The notes under the pieces were generated by a model. The model was not told where the DNA came from and did no database searches. It saw only the letters and a list, made by a program, of their open reading frames with translations. From Cliona cf. orientalis (taxonomy: Eukaryota > Porifera > Demospongiae > Clionaida > Clionaidae): DNA of 64,000 nt. Positions 1 through 10,899 of this stretch are shown piece by piece. Both the position numbers and the translations under genes were made by a program. Position 1 is the first letter of the stretch. Each line of letters begins with the position of its first letter. The stretch spans positions 32,101,235-32,165,234 of the forward strand of contig OZ005689.1 of NCBI GenBank assembly GCA_963930775.1, given 5' to 3'.

Positions 1-568
1 AGCCAGGAAGATAATCTAGCGCGGGTAGGATGCGGGACGCACGCAGATCGCCTGCGGGAGGCATTTACCTTTCCGCTGGTCTGTACTGTACTATCTTAGC
101 CATACATGTACATTGTTTTTGTTAATGTCGCTGTGAAATTCACTCAACAAACATCTTATGTTTTCTCTTTCTAGCTACCTATCTATGTTCCACTTTATGG
201 TCACCATTCGATCCGTTGTCTCCTCTATCTGATCTTTGGACCCTACAACACCCACCACCCCATGCTCAGCAGATACCTGTTTAACTGTGGACTGGGCACC
301 GACCTTAACTACAGGAAAAGCCACTCAATAGGAAGTGAGTACCTATTGCATGTACTTGCTAGCTGACCCAGTATGATAACCTAAATAACTCCCTACACCA
401 TTGGAAAGCTTGGAATAATCCAAGGATTGGCTGCACCTATTGAAGGGTGTACACCATATGACATAGACGCACAGAAAGTATATATATGTAAAAGCAGAAC
501 ATTTTAATTGTGCAAGTCAGTAGTACGATTAGACATTCTTGTATCACAAAATGTGAAAAGAAAAAAAA
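1..568. other. No confident gene; one weak exon candidate
   Basis: The only candidate gene structure is a plus-strand open stretch from about 174 to 334. It lies between a good 3' splice-like site (TTCTCTTTCTAG) and a GTGAGT 5' splice-like site. It reads without a stop (including YVPLYGHHSIRCLLYLIFG and PMLSRYLFNCGLGTDLNYRK) but matches no family I recognise, so it could be chance. An ATTAAA on the minus strand near 500 could serve as a polyadenylation signal for the minus-strand gene ending at 569. Confidence 0.25.
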
Positions 569-1002
569 TTAAATGTTCAAGGTAGCCATCATCCCATTGA
601 TGTTCCCTCCAGGTGAGGATTGTGATGAATTTAAATCGATGAGGTTAGCAGGAGTGTCTGCAGGTCCACTCACAGTGGACAGCCCTGAAGCACTGTTTAC
701 ATTAGTGGGAGTGGAAAGCTGGGGTGCAGAAACTCTCTCACTGGCTGTAGAAGGAGAGGGATGGGCTGCAGCAGTACTCCCACTGATTACATCCATGGTT
801 GAATTATGAGGGGATGGTCCTGAGGAACTGCCTCCGGCTATCTTTGGCTTCCTTCTCCTCCTCCTCCTTCTCCCTCTCTTAGGATTAGGATAGCCTATTG
901 CACAGTCAAGTGAGCGAGTGTAGGTAAGAAATGGGCCATGTAGTCTTACTCATTTGTGGCCACTGTTCTCCCTCTCTCCACCTCTCTAGCTCCAATAACA
1001 CC

Positions 1003-3581
1003 CAGTGGTGTAGGCAGACTACAAATAGTGGTGTGGCTTAGGCTGTCAATATAATTTTAATTTATGATCAAAATGACAGAGAGAATACAGATTACACCCT
1101 AAAAAATACAAAACACAAAAAATATGGAGATGTAGAAAGTTAAAACAATAGACGACGAGGTCTACTCAGAGCAAAGGCATCAATTACATTGTCAAAATTT
1201 ACTTGGTCTGAAGTCTCTCTCAATACTGAGAAGAAGCAAAGCTGACAATCGCTCTTCGATCATGGTGGAGTGCAAGGCCGGTTTTACAAGCTTTAACTTA
1301 GAAAAGGAACGCTCAGTTGTTGCTGTGGTGACTGGTAGTGTTAGGCAGAGTTTGTACAAACAGGTAACATTGGGATATGCATGTGTTAGCTGTCTTTGAT
1401 TCAAGGCTTGCAAAACTTCCAGGATTGATTTGCATGCTCTAAATTCACTGTGCCGTCTAAAAAGTTCAAATTCAGCCATTAATGATGCTGAGTCCAAATC
1501 ACCTTTGTAGAATTCACCCAGTTGTGCTATACTAGATGAGTTGTCATTTGGGAGTTTTTGTGGATGAAGAGCTGAAAACGACTTTAGTACTGAGCATGTA
1601 GCTTTGTCAAAACGATTCTCCAGTGCAGAAGTCATGATGTCCAGGGTACCAAAATAGAATTCAACTCTATAGTGATCCTTGGATGTCTGGTACTGGTGCT
1701 GAGTATGCGAAGCACTATCAATCCTAGAAGATATTCTTCTTCGTTTCAGAGGCGGAAAATCCTGTTCTTCAATTTGCAAATCATGGCATTTAGACTGTGC
1801 TTTAGCATAGTAATCATCGAAGCAGCTATTAGACCTTTTGTCTTTAATTAAAGATATTAGTGACTGCACCATGTCTATTGCAGCAACAAAATCCAAGTCG
1901 TCTTGCTGTAAATAGTCTGACAAGGCCTTAGTATGCAGTAGTAGGTCAAGAAGTACCACAAAAGCAAATACAAACTGAAAACTACAAATTATAGTGTGTA
2001 ACCCAATTGCTTCACATGTTTTTCCATCTGTCTCCCCATCAAGGATCTTTTCAAGAGATTTAATGATAGCAACGAAAGACTTGTTTAAAGCTTTAAGGCT
2101 ATCAACTCTACAAGCCCACCTAGTATCAGACAAATGCTTAAGAGTGACCGTTCTTTCAAGATGCAGTTCTCCCTGTGTTTGCACAAATAGAGCATGCCTC
2201 TTCGTACTAGCTTGAAAAAAGGCCTCAATTGTCCCAAAAAATTTCTTTGTGATTGGATTTTTAGAGCACGTGTCTAAGGTTAAGCACATGGGCATGACAG
2301 TGAACATACACTGCAGTCGAGTTCTCTACAGCAATCCTACTTTGTACACCTGAGTACTGCCCACTCATGTTGGATGCACCATCATATCCTTGACCGCGAA
2401 TATCTTTAATGTTGAGATTATGCCCACATAGCACTTCCTCAATGGTGCTAACTAGTGTTGCACTATCTGTATGGCTAACTGTGACCATTCCAATGAAGCG
2501 CTCTTGGATATCACAGTCTTTACTGACATATCTAAGCACAAATGATACCTGTTCTTGTCGAGAAATATCTGAAGTTTCATCAATTAAGAGTGAGAAAAAC
2601 CTTGCATCTCTTACTTGCTCTATGATTTTCGACAGCACCTCATCACCCATAGCTTGAATTAGCTGATTTTGAATATCTCCAGACAGATAGGTATTTCTTG
2701 GAGTTGTTAAAAGATGCTGCTTTAGTACATCGTCATAACGGGCCTGAAGGTGGACTAATTCAAGAAAATTGCCCCTATTTGATGAAGTTCTGCTTCCCCG
2801 AAAAGGGATGTTTTGTTTGGCTAGATATTTAATGATATCCAGAATACGTGACAAGATTTCACGATTGTGACTGATTTCGACCTGCCGCCTGGTCAATTCT
2901 ATTTCTCTCTGATGATCAAGTTGACAATCAATTGGGTTGTCGTGAAGAAATGAATTCAGTGCTACTGCGCTATGGTGATGATGTCGGGAAACAGCATGAT
3001 CTCGGATTCTTTTTGCAGCATTCTTCCAATTTGCAGCTTTGCAGCTCTAACACCCTTTGAAATCCAATTTTCGTCAGTAGTTCCAGGTGCACCAAACATC
3101 CTACAAGTAAAGCAATACATGGCATCCGTCCTTGGTGAGTACTCCAACCATTCTTTTCCCTGAGGCAGGTCAAACCATTTGGCTTGAAAAGAACGTTTCT
3201 GACCTCCATGTTCATGCAAAGGGTAATGGGCAAGGCGCGGTTGATAGGGTCCCAGATTCACGAGACGCCTTCTCTCTTCCCTAGACACTGGGGATGGATG
3301 GCCATCAGCTGGATCAGGACGAACAACCGGTCCAGGTGGTACACTCGGTGTACGACTTCTACTATGTGAAGTAGAACTGGTTTCAGTGTCAGAGCTTGCT
3401 GAGGAGCTGCTACAAACATAGCTCCGTATACTCGACTGCTGCATCTTAATAGCTAGCTAATCTTTGCCCTAGCGCGATGGGCACTATTTGGAATGACTAC
3501 ACGTGATTGAAGGTAGGGGTGTGGTTGTTTCACCTAGGTGTGGCTTAAGCCACACCTAGCCACACCCTAGCTACGCCACTG
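1003..3581 (-). mobile_element. hAT transposon (ZMYM1/DUF4371 type), nearly full length
   Basis: The 2.58-kb element has short imperfect terminal inverted repeats, CAGTGGTGTAGGC at the left and the complement of CAGTGGCGTAGC at the right. It is flanked by a perfect 8-bp duplication ATAACACC (995-1002 and 3582-3589). The 8-bp duplication and the CAG-G ends are hallmarks of the hAT superfamily. The right end carries a local GTGTGGCTTAAGCCACAC palindrome. The element contains one minus-strand transposase gene. It sits inside a coding exon of the surrounding minus-strand gene. Confidence 0.9.
1192..3444 (-). pseudogene. hAT transposase, TTF zinc finger-DUF4371-hAT C-terminal dimerisation type
   Basis: The start at 3444 gives a Ser-rich tail and then the TTF-type zinc-finger region (RSFQAKWFDLPQGKEWLEYS, then YCFTCRMFG). 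The middle block is DUF4371-like (FFSLLIDETSDISRQEQVSF, then GQGYDGASNMSG and VHCHAHVLNL), typical of ZMYM1-like hAT transposases. The C-terminal block ends with the hAT dimerisation signature (LTLPVTTATTERSFSKLKL). Translation changes frame twice: near 3040, where NWKNAAKRIRDH lies in a different frame from the zinc finger, and near 2270, just after the VHCHAHVLNL motif. The gene is intronless and otherwise open, at about 740 codons, close to the family's usual length. It is therefore an inactive but fairly young copy. Confidence 0.88.
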
Positions 3582-3695
3582 ATAACACCCTCTCTCTTTC
3601 TGCCAGCTGTATCTCCCTCTCCCTCAAATGCAGCTCACAAACAGCCATGCCTACACCACAACAGTGGCTAGTAGGTGTCACTTCAAGAAGTTTAA

Positions 3696-4411
3696 CTTAC
3701 AACTTATAGAATCTCCCATATTATATCTTTTGATCACTCCTCATCAAGCCTTCAGAATGGTAGGTTTATATACATGTACAATCATACCTCAGCTACCACA
3801 ATGATTTATCTTGTTGCATCAGTCAATCTGCTTTCATTATTTCACCACCCAATGTTGCATTCTTGATGTACAATACTTGTATGTACAGTACTGCACAAAA
3901 AATTGCACCACATTAGGAATAGGGAGATTGCACCACCTTTCTTTCACTTGTCCGCTTGCACCATTTACGGGATGTTTGCATTTGTGTACTTACATGTACC
4001 TGGTGTCCTGGAAAACACCCATAGGTGATTAAAGGCGCTGTGTCATGCTATAAGCGCTGATTGCCTGCTAATTGAAGCTGCCCATGTGGTAGATGAATAC
4101 TAGGCGTGGCGGATGGCTGGTAAGTTCACGTGTACATTCAAGTCTACCCGCTGAGGGTCGCTCTGCTGGGAATTTGACTTTCTAGGCCTCTTGTAGGCTC
4201 ACAATCCAATACCTATCAGTATTCGAGCTGTCCATAACCACAGATTACAGGCTTCACAACTTGACCATCGTGAACATTGTGTGCGCTACACACATTCAAT
4301 CTCCGCGTACTTCCGTGGACTATACCATGATATTGTGTGTGTCTATACTTCCTGTGCCCACTTCAATAGAATTTTTGAACTAATGAGCTCACTAAGAAAC
4401 AATTGCACCTT
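3696..4411. other. Intergenic; single end of a TTAA-type MITE
   Basis: No gene is seen. At 4029 the sequence TTAAAGGCGCTGTGTCA and the following ATAAGCG resemble the left end of the TTAA-flanked MITE at 25497-25963. No matching right end was found nearby, so this is probably a truncated copy. Confidence 0.4.
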
Positions 4412-4973
4412 AGGCCAGACCAATTTAATTTGTTGTTGCTCGGATATTATGAGGTAACGAGTGATCGAAAAAAAAAGAAAAAAACAATCAATTGGGGTGT
4501 GGTTATAGACCACCATCTAGGTACGACAGACTAATGTGACTATCTAGGACCAGGGAAGATCACTCTACTGTACATAAGCTAGTAATGGGCAATATACCGT
4601 CCATACTGTGATACCGAGATATTGACTATTACCTACAAATACCTTGATACCGTATTTGCCATCATAATTTTCTTTCATCCGTAATAAATGAAAGTATAAT
4701 CTACAAATCACCCTATAAATTTGTATAATCAGATTCAAATAGTACCGATGTTGTATGCTTGATCACGTATACATTACCATATATATCCCACATACCGTGG
4801 ATACCGTGATACCGCAATGTTTTCTGCACAACATACCGTCAGCCACTATTTATTTCCAATACCACTCATTACTAACATAAGCTCCACCCGACTTAATTAA
4901 TTTTTTTTCTTCTGTTTGCCCAAAAATTGGAGCGAGCGAATCCGTGCAACAACTTATTTAATTGGTCTGGCCT
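4412..4973. repeat. MITE-like element, 562 bp, long TIRs
   Basis: The ends are inverted copies. The left begins AGGCCAGACCAATTTAATTT and continues with GTTGTTGC and CGGAT. The right is the complement of AGGCCAGACCAATTAAATAA followed by GTTGTTGC and CGGAT. The flanking duplication is not clear (TA or TTA). The interior repeats ATACCGTGATACCG-like words and has no reading frame of note. Confidence 0.65.
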
Positions 4974-5492
4974 TATATATGGACTCAATAAATATAACTC
5001 GATTTCAGCCCACATGGATTCCACGGTATATGAAGCACTTCAGCTCAATTTTCTTTGATATTGTCCTTTGGCTCCATTTAATGGAACATGGAAATGGGGT
5101 GAAATTTTCAGTTTCATCATGTGTGCTTAGCACCCAATATCGTCAGTTTTGGCTTCCCTCTCATTGCTAAACCAATACTAGTGCTAAATAGTCAGTCAAT
5201 GCAATAAAATACATGTATGTGTGGTATGCTACATTTAGCCTGCGTTATTGATTGTAGGAGTGTGCACTTCAGGAGCTTTATGAATACAGTCTGAGTGATC
5301 CGAGTCTAGTGTATATAGGCCATTACTTGCATGCTCTAAACAGCCATTCATGAATATTTACTCATTTTCCATTACCTGAAGGAACTAGAGCTCTCTAGAG
5401 CCCAAAACCCTCGGCGCGTTGTATGACACTTATCTCACAATCAGGCAATATTAGGCGATGCATGCAAACTACATTGACTCCCTAGGTTAGCA
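4974..5492. other. No gene recognised
   Basis: The sequence is AT-rich. Short open frames have no recognisable content. A CCCTCGGCGCGTTGTATGAC stretch near 5408 resembles the ACCCTCGGCGCATGCGCG word at 26825, which looks like a repeat end. Confidence 0.4.
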
Positions 5493-6663
5493 TAGTCTCG
5501 TGCCCAGCCCCCTTTCACGCACGCGGAGAGAAGGGGTCTGGCCAAACGTGTATACAGTGAGCTTCGTCTACGGCAATGAGCGTGAGCTTGAGCTTTACAT
5601 AGGCGTTCGTAAACACTTTCCTTCACTCAGCAGCTACTGCTGTTTCTGGCAACATGAAAACTTAAAACAAATTAAAGCGGTGATGATATAATAGTCATAA
5701 GGTATCTAACCAAATCGGAATTTTTCAGAAACAATATCGGCAATCTGACTTACTGTGACTGCGTGAGTAGCTGAAACGCCTATAGCTTTCAACTGACCAA
5801 TCTATACAACTAGAAATACTAAAATGGAAATAAAATCAACGAAAATGTACATACCTGCTGCTGTATCAAACCAACCAAAGGGCTGATAATAATAAGCCCA
5901 TGGCATCACAGCTAGTAGACAATGGCACAAGGAACATGCAGAGGGTCTTTCCTCTTCCAGTGGGCATACGCACGAACGTATCCCGACCATGGGCCACAGG
6001 AAGGAGAGCTTCAAGCTGACCGGGACGAAAACTTGCAAAACCATAGCAAGAGCGTAGGGTATCTGTCAACTTATTTTGAGCAGTACATGCATTGGACAAA
6101 CCACCACTTGTCCTAGTCTGGGGTACCAGCCCCTTTGCAAATGCTTGACACTGATCACTGCACAATACTTTGTAACTGGACATCTTGCAGCTGACAGGTG
6201 CAAATTTAAAAATTCAATTTCACCGCCAAAAACCTTCGATCATACCAGCTGATCAGGTACACACGTGATTTAGCCAGGCCCTCAAGCCAATGGACCACCA
6301 TAGCGCAAGCGCTACACAGTAGTAGTGCTCATTTTACCAAGTCTCATCATCACTGGACCTGTTATTTATATTATTAGTACTACATGTACTTACCTCGTTT
6401 TGAGCGAAGGACACGGGCCTTTGAGTCAATCATCCAGCACCGCCGAATTCCGCGATCTTCCCGGTAAATCCACACGCGGCAACATCCAGAGGTACGTGGG
6501 TGGCATCATTTGGAATGCATTTTTGTGGTTAGCGCTGTGCCGCCCCACCCACATTCAATGACGTTTCATGCGTGATATCGCGTACCAGGCGCTCCTCTCC
6601 TCCCGCTTTTTGCGTGCAACATTAAAAGGTGGGAGATCGAGAGGGGGCCTGGGGACGAGGCTA
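5493..6663. mobile_element. Element C: deleted relative of elements A and B
   Basis: The left end TAGTCTCGTGCCCAGCCCCC is followed by a complementary GGGGTCTGG (hairpin), the same end structure as element B. The right end, read on the minus strand, is TAGCCTCGTCCCCAGGCCCC, with CGCCTGG about 75 bp inside. Between them is the first part of a minus-strand RecQ-like helicase gene, and the rest of the body is missing. The 9-bp flanks differ (AGGTTAGCA and GGGATGTAT), so the copy is rearranged. The right end abuts the middle of a MITE copy at 6664. A further TAGTCTGGGGTACCAGCCCC end sits inside it at 6114. The two outer ends are similar but not identical in type, so C may be a mosaic of two related elements. 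Confidence 0.6.
5866..6183 (-). pseudogene. RecQ-like helicase, N-terminal fragment of element C
   Basis: The minus-strand frame contains a helicase motif 0 (SFRPGQLEALL) and a Walker A (RMPTGRGKT), in the same order and spacing as the first exon of the element A and B helicases. It stops soon after (DAMGLLLSALWLV). Motifs Ia to VI and the zinc domain are absent from the surrounding DNA. The N-terminal residues upstream of about 6113 overlap a TAGTCT-type transposon end, so the natural start is uncertain. This is a remnant of a transposon helicase rather than a host repair gene. Confidence 0.65.
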
Positions 6664-6790
6664 GGGATGTATAGTGGATGTGATACGTTATCCCTACAAA
6701 CCTTGTTTGTGTATTTTTTGGCACTGCCATCCCTACTTCGTCCTTCAATTTTATTCAATTGTTTTTTATACTTATTACTGTTCTTTTTTT
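6664..6790 (+). repeat. Half copy of the 430-bp long-TIR MITE family
   Basis: The sequence from GGGATGTATAGTGGATGTG to TTTTTTATACTTATTACTG matches the right arm of the full copies at 36187, 39645, 42989 and 60300. The left arm is missing, and element C's right end lies exactly at the break. Confidence 0.7.
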
Positions 6791-7854
6791 AGTGCCCTCA
6801 GGGTAGTTCATGCATGATAGTCATTAATTTTCATCAATGCTACCTAGCTGACTAATCTTGTGGGGACAGAGGCTGAGCATGAGACTACATAGACCATGGT
6901 GACCTCATATTATGGTTTGCCTATTCATTGTTATAAAAAGTATGGAACCAGCTACAATTACAAAAATTTTTTTAGACCTAGCTACATCCAACCATGCTCC
7001 AACAATAATACAATATTATAGGGAAGCAGGTACACCACTGATTCAGCATATTTGTGCGATCCTAGCCTTTGAGTCAGGCAGCTATTGTACCCCAAACACG
7101 CCATTTGTTCAGACTTAAATAAGTTCAAATCCCAGGCAGTCTTTTTATAACTATTGACGTCTTATTACACACTATTGAACACGCATCAGTGGGATTCTCG
7201 AGACAGCTCAAATAACCAGTGACCAGCGATTTGAAGCCACGCCCCTTGTTATCTCGATCCTGATGCGAGCTGGCTGATCGGCAAACTTGAAAGATTAGAA
7301 GGCTGTTTACAACCGAGTAGGAAGTTTCAGGAGCGTATTTTATAGGCCAGTAAGTTGACTATTGGTAGTGGCCACCATAATTGACAGTTCTCTGAGCTAC
7401 TACCGTAAGTGAATTAATACAAAGTACCTGCTATGCATTTTATCGGACTAAATTGGTGCTAGGATTTCGTGCAAATACTTCCATGCTTCCTCTTTTTTTT
7501 GTTCAAGGAGACCACACACTAAGCAGAACAAAATTTGTCCAGAAACCACGACATAATTGAGCTGGATGCTTAGTAGAGCCATACAATGCAAGCAGGCTGT
7601 CTATAGCGTAGTTTAATGGAGTTAAACGTAGTTAACAGCTGGAGTCGGCCACGTATGCCGCGCGGCAACAGCGCAAGCCTACCTGGGATATATGGAGCAT
7701 GCGCAGTAGCACAGAGAGCACATGCTAGACTGAAGCGACCAGAACATTTGGTAGCCACGTATCTCTGCTCTATCTTCATTTGTTGGTTTTGTCGACCCCA
7801 TCATTTTCGTGCCGTTGTCGCACTCAAAGTTTCCCTTGCTCCCGCTCCCTTCAC
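6791..7854. other. No gene; foldback-family terminal segment near 7167-7360
   Basis: The stretch ACACACTATTGAACACGCAT, then CAGTGGGAT near 7167, matches the terminal repeat of the foldback element at 41169-42534, including the following CCACGCCCC and AAACTTGAAAGA words. Sequence near 7412-7475 matches 30310-30370 (CTATGCATTTTAT, GTGCTAGGA, TTCGTGCAAATA). From about 7560 the sequence probably enters the left part of the DIRS fossil, but its true left end is not visible. Confidence 0.45.
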
Positions 7855-8965
7855 AATGAGCACAACACCGCCATTTACCCCAGAGCAACTAGCCTGGCTC
7901 CAGGGCTCGTTCAGCGATCGCGTGACTACCGCCACGCGCCGCCCCGCCCCGCCTCCAATATACTCGTACTCTGCGTTCACACACAGAAGATCGCGAGCAC
8001 GCATGCTAAACATCACAATTCTAACCACACCCCTGTGAAATTTAACACACCAACTTTGTGTATCGCGATCTGGGGCCTATGGATCTGCCTATCCTATGCT
8101 GCAACCCCCTTTGCATACCTAACACTAACATCAACTGCTCTGCAATCTCTTCGGCACACCTATATCACTCTAGGAGCACCCTGGCACACTACTCCGTGCC
8201 ACGCATCGGCACCGCCCCCACCGGCCGCACTCAATCAACCCACTTACGCACAAACTACTTGCTGTCCCTGTATTTTCCTCTTCACACTCCCCCCAACCCC
8301 CCCCCCCCCCCCATACAGGTCCCATCGTCACCACAGCATCATCATCACTCCCCAAGCTCCCCATTTTCTCCCCTTCGGTTGGGGGCACCTCGGGACTGAG
8401 CCTACTGGCTGCTGCTGCATCCACGGTATCATCTCCGGTTATCCCACCTCTGCCACCCCCCACTCCCACTGCGACTATCTCGGCCCCCGGGCCATTCAGT
8501 CCCACCGCCACGCTACCGTCAAAACTAATGAAATGCATCCTGGATTTAGAATTTATAGAGATGGCAGACATCACTACCGATGAGCTTCCATCCAATGAGC
8601 CGGGTTGCCCCCCAGTGCCAGCCCGCCTGCCTGTAACTAACATTTCACAATGGGTGGAGCGCTTCTCCTTAATGGCCGCCGTCCTCTGCACCCGGTTCCC
8701 CCTTAAAGCCCCTGAGCTGCTCGCCTACCAGGCAGCCATAGTCAGGGCAGAGCGTAACTATGAGGGTACTCAATGGGTATCATATGATCGCCGTTACCGC
8801 AGGGAAGCCCTTGCTCGCAAAGATCTCAACTGGTTGGTGCCAGACCCACGCCTCTACAACGAGGCATTTACGGGCGAGCCAAGAACATACAGCGCTGCTC
8901 ATTCTGCCTGCAAGACAACCATGACCAAAATACATGCCCCAGAAATCCCCACCGCCCTCTTATAG
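7855..8965 (+). pseudogene. DIRS gag-like region (fossil)
   Basis: The region opens with MSTTPPFTPEQLAWLQGSF, a start typical of ORF1 proteins of invertebrate DIRS-like elements. Near 8660-8875 it carries the conserved block FSLMAAVLCTRFP, APELLAYQAAIVRAERNYEG and LYNEAFTG, usually seen upstream of DIRS reverse transcriptases. The middle is Pro/His-rich and contains homopolymer C tracts. The region is degraded and is not expected to give a functional product. Confidence 0.65.
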
Positions 8966-9230
8966 GCTGGCTCCCCCCCCCCCCCCCCCCCATGGGCACA
9001 CGGCGTATGCCATTTATCAGCCACTAGACGGCAACTCCGCCGTCCACTGCTACGACACCATCCCGGGAAATTTGTAGACGTTTCAACGAGGGCAGGTGCA
9101 ACAAGCAGCAACGCTGCAAATATCTTCACAGCTGCCTTACTTGCAATGGACCGCACCCTCAGCTCCAGTGTCCCAACAGCCCACCCTGCAGGCCGCAGCT
9201 GCTCCCCTCAAAACAGAGGCCCGCCGGTTA

Positions 9231-9239
9231 CCTCCGATC
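9231..9239. repeat. 9-bp target duplication of element A, left copy
   Basis: CCTCCGATC lies immediately left of the TAGTCT terminus. The identical 9 bp occur at 23075-23083, just right of the other terminus. Confidence 0.92.
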
Positions 9240-9314
9240 TAGTCTATCGAGCTAGACCCTTCCTTGCGCTTGTATTGTACGCACGGGGGGAAGGGTCTAG
9301 CAAAGGTCACGTTT
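9240..9314 (+). repeat. Left terminal inverted repeat of element A
   Basis: The repeat is 75 bp, ending CAAAGGTCACGTTT, and contains a 12-bp inverted repeat (9252-9263 with 9289-9300) able to form a hairpin. It pairs with 16722-16781 joined to 23060-23074, with differences only in the GTACGCACGG / GTACGTGCGG stretch. Confidence 0.9.
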
Positions 9315-9884
9315 GGTATGCAATTAATCAATAACGCGGAAATGTTGAAGCCGTATTGTTGAGGCATTTTTGAACAGACCACGAACGCCCACACGTGGTC
9401 AAACACTACGCAACCACTAAGGCCTAAAGTTCGCCCACCCGTATACCTCGAACGCCTACACGTGGTCATGTAAACATGAAAGTATGGCTGCAGTATCAGA
9501 GCAGTGCACAGTTTGTGGGAGAGTTATCCTGCAAGCTTGTGACAAGTATAGACTAATAAAGGCACCCAAGAAACCTACAGATGCAAGAGAGCAAACAAAG
9601 GTTGGTGAAGCTTTATTGAAGGTGACTAAGAGCCCAGATGTTTTACAATTGATAAAAGAAGATAAATTAATCAGCTTTTATACTTGTACATATTTTACCA
9701 AGCATTCGTCTAAACCAGGTAACTTTCTATTTTAAACAGGTAGTAGTAGTCAACAATCCACATGTTTCCCGAGTTCTGCCTGATTCTATCAAAGAGATTG
9801 GAAAAGCACTATTGTACAGGAGTGACATTGTAGAAGCCATATTGAAGTGTGATGCAATTAAAGAAAAGCTGATTGCCAGGTTAA

Positions 9885-10899
9885 GGTACCATTTAATTGC
9901 GTGGGCGTGAGCGTCAGGAATGGCTAATTCAATTAGCGAATCGTGAAGGGGCGTGGCCGAAGAGGCCATACGAGTGCTTTTGGTCGAAGGTGGGCGTGTC
10001 CAGAATCGGCCAGGGATGATTATGCGCGTGTAATTAGCGACCGGAAGTGGCCCCTGAAGAAAAGGCCGGTAATTGCCCACATCAAAGCAAGATCAAAGCA
10101 TTCTTTCTTAACTATTAACCGCAACGACTTAAAAAAAAAAAAAAAAAAAAAAAAAAGCTTATTAGGCCTAATTAAGCATGTGGGCGTGTTCCTGGCACTG
10201 TGTGGAGTGTGTGCGTGTGCGTTAATGCAGGTTTTATTGCTTCCGATTGGGCGTGGCTTCACGGGCCAGTGCTTGGACATAGGCGCCTGGGACTTGGCCT
10301 CGGCGATAGGTGGGCGTGTCCCGGAAGCGGTGGTGACCTTTGAACCCCGCGAGGAGGCTTTGGGGGCGTGGCAGGAGGTCAAAGGTGAGGCCATGTCTGT
10401 TAATGAGGCACTGTACGGCGGTGCGATCGAGGGGCCTGTACGGCTGGACGGAAGCTGACGATGGTTTGAAGCGGATGTGGTTGCGATGACGTGTTGTTAC
10501 TCCGCCCACACAGGAAATGAGGTGAGCTCTTGCGTGGGCGGTGTGGCAGAACGGCCTCCAAGTGTTTGTGTGTGTTTTGGCCTTGAGGAAGCTGTGTGTT
10601 TTAATTGGGATTGATTGTGGGCTTCCGGTGGACATCCGGTGGTTAGTAGGCACTTGATTGAGAATGGTGGTCCTTGGGGAACAGGGTGGGGCTGTTTTGG
10701 GCGTGGCCTGGCCCCTCCCTTCCGGCTCGGCTTCCGGTCCATGGAGGATATTAAATGAACACTTCCGGCTCTAGCAGCCACACCCCTGAGACCTGTGCAA
10801 TTAAAAGGGCGTGGTTACACAACATGCACCTCACTAATGACTTTGATGTGGTTTAGGTGTCATATCCCCCACCTCACGCCCACGCAATTTAATGGTACC
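9885..10899. mobile_element. Element D: 1,015-bp TTAA-duplicating DNA element in an exon of A
   Basis: The TIRs begin GGTACCATTTAATTGCGTGG (left) and GGTACCATTAAATTGCGTGG (right, complement), then GCGTGAG. The flanks are TTAA at 9881-9884 and 10900-10903. With D and one TTAA set aside, the transposase frame runs straight through (KLIARL then MTLLSEECKH). The interior has many GGGCGTG words and an A-run at 10131-10156, but no transposase, so D is non-autonomous. TTAA targets are used by piggyBac and Kolobok; the GGTACC ends do not by themselves decide between them. Confidence 0.85.

Larger units (their letters stand above)
569..3695 (-). pseudogene. 3' end of a host-like gene with one exon split by a hAT element
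   Basis: The last exon (569-894) reads from YPNPKRGRRRRRRRKPK through a Ser/Thr/Pro-rich region to the C-terminus NGMMATLNI and a stop. A 55-bp intron (895-949, GTAAGA...CAATAG) precedes it. The previous exon runs from about 3695 down to 950 but is interrupted by the hAT transposon at 1003-3581. With that element and one 8-bp duplication set aside, the frame is open and encodes a charged, probably coiled-coil segment (MAVCELHLREREIQLAERER, then LLELERWREGEQWPQM). The splice phases agree: one leftover base joins the last exon to make a Ser codon. The product is unknown. The basic run followed by a low-complexity tail suggests a nuclear protein, but that is only inference. A decayed copy of both exons lies at about 29.93-30.25 kb. 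The gene may itself belong to a repeat family. Confidence 0.5.

Noticed and set aside
6640-6663. 9-bp target duplication for element C
   Set aside because: The left (AGGTTAGCA) and right (GGGATGTAT) flanks do not match, so no duplication can be claimed.
7780-8583. 267-codon plus-strand open frame
   Set aside because: Composition is Pro/His/Thr-rich, crosses a homopolymer C tract and overlaps the DIRS gag-like region in another frame; not a separate gene.
8170-8691. 173-codon minus-strand open frame, Gly-rich
   Set aside because: Antisense shadow of the GC-rich, C-rich DIRS gag-like region; no family features.
9719-9739. 21-bp intron between exons 1 and 2 of the element A transposase gene
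   Set aside because: Too short for splicing and out of phase; sequence (including counterparts of the B micro-exons) was probably lost here.
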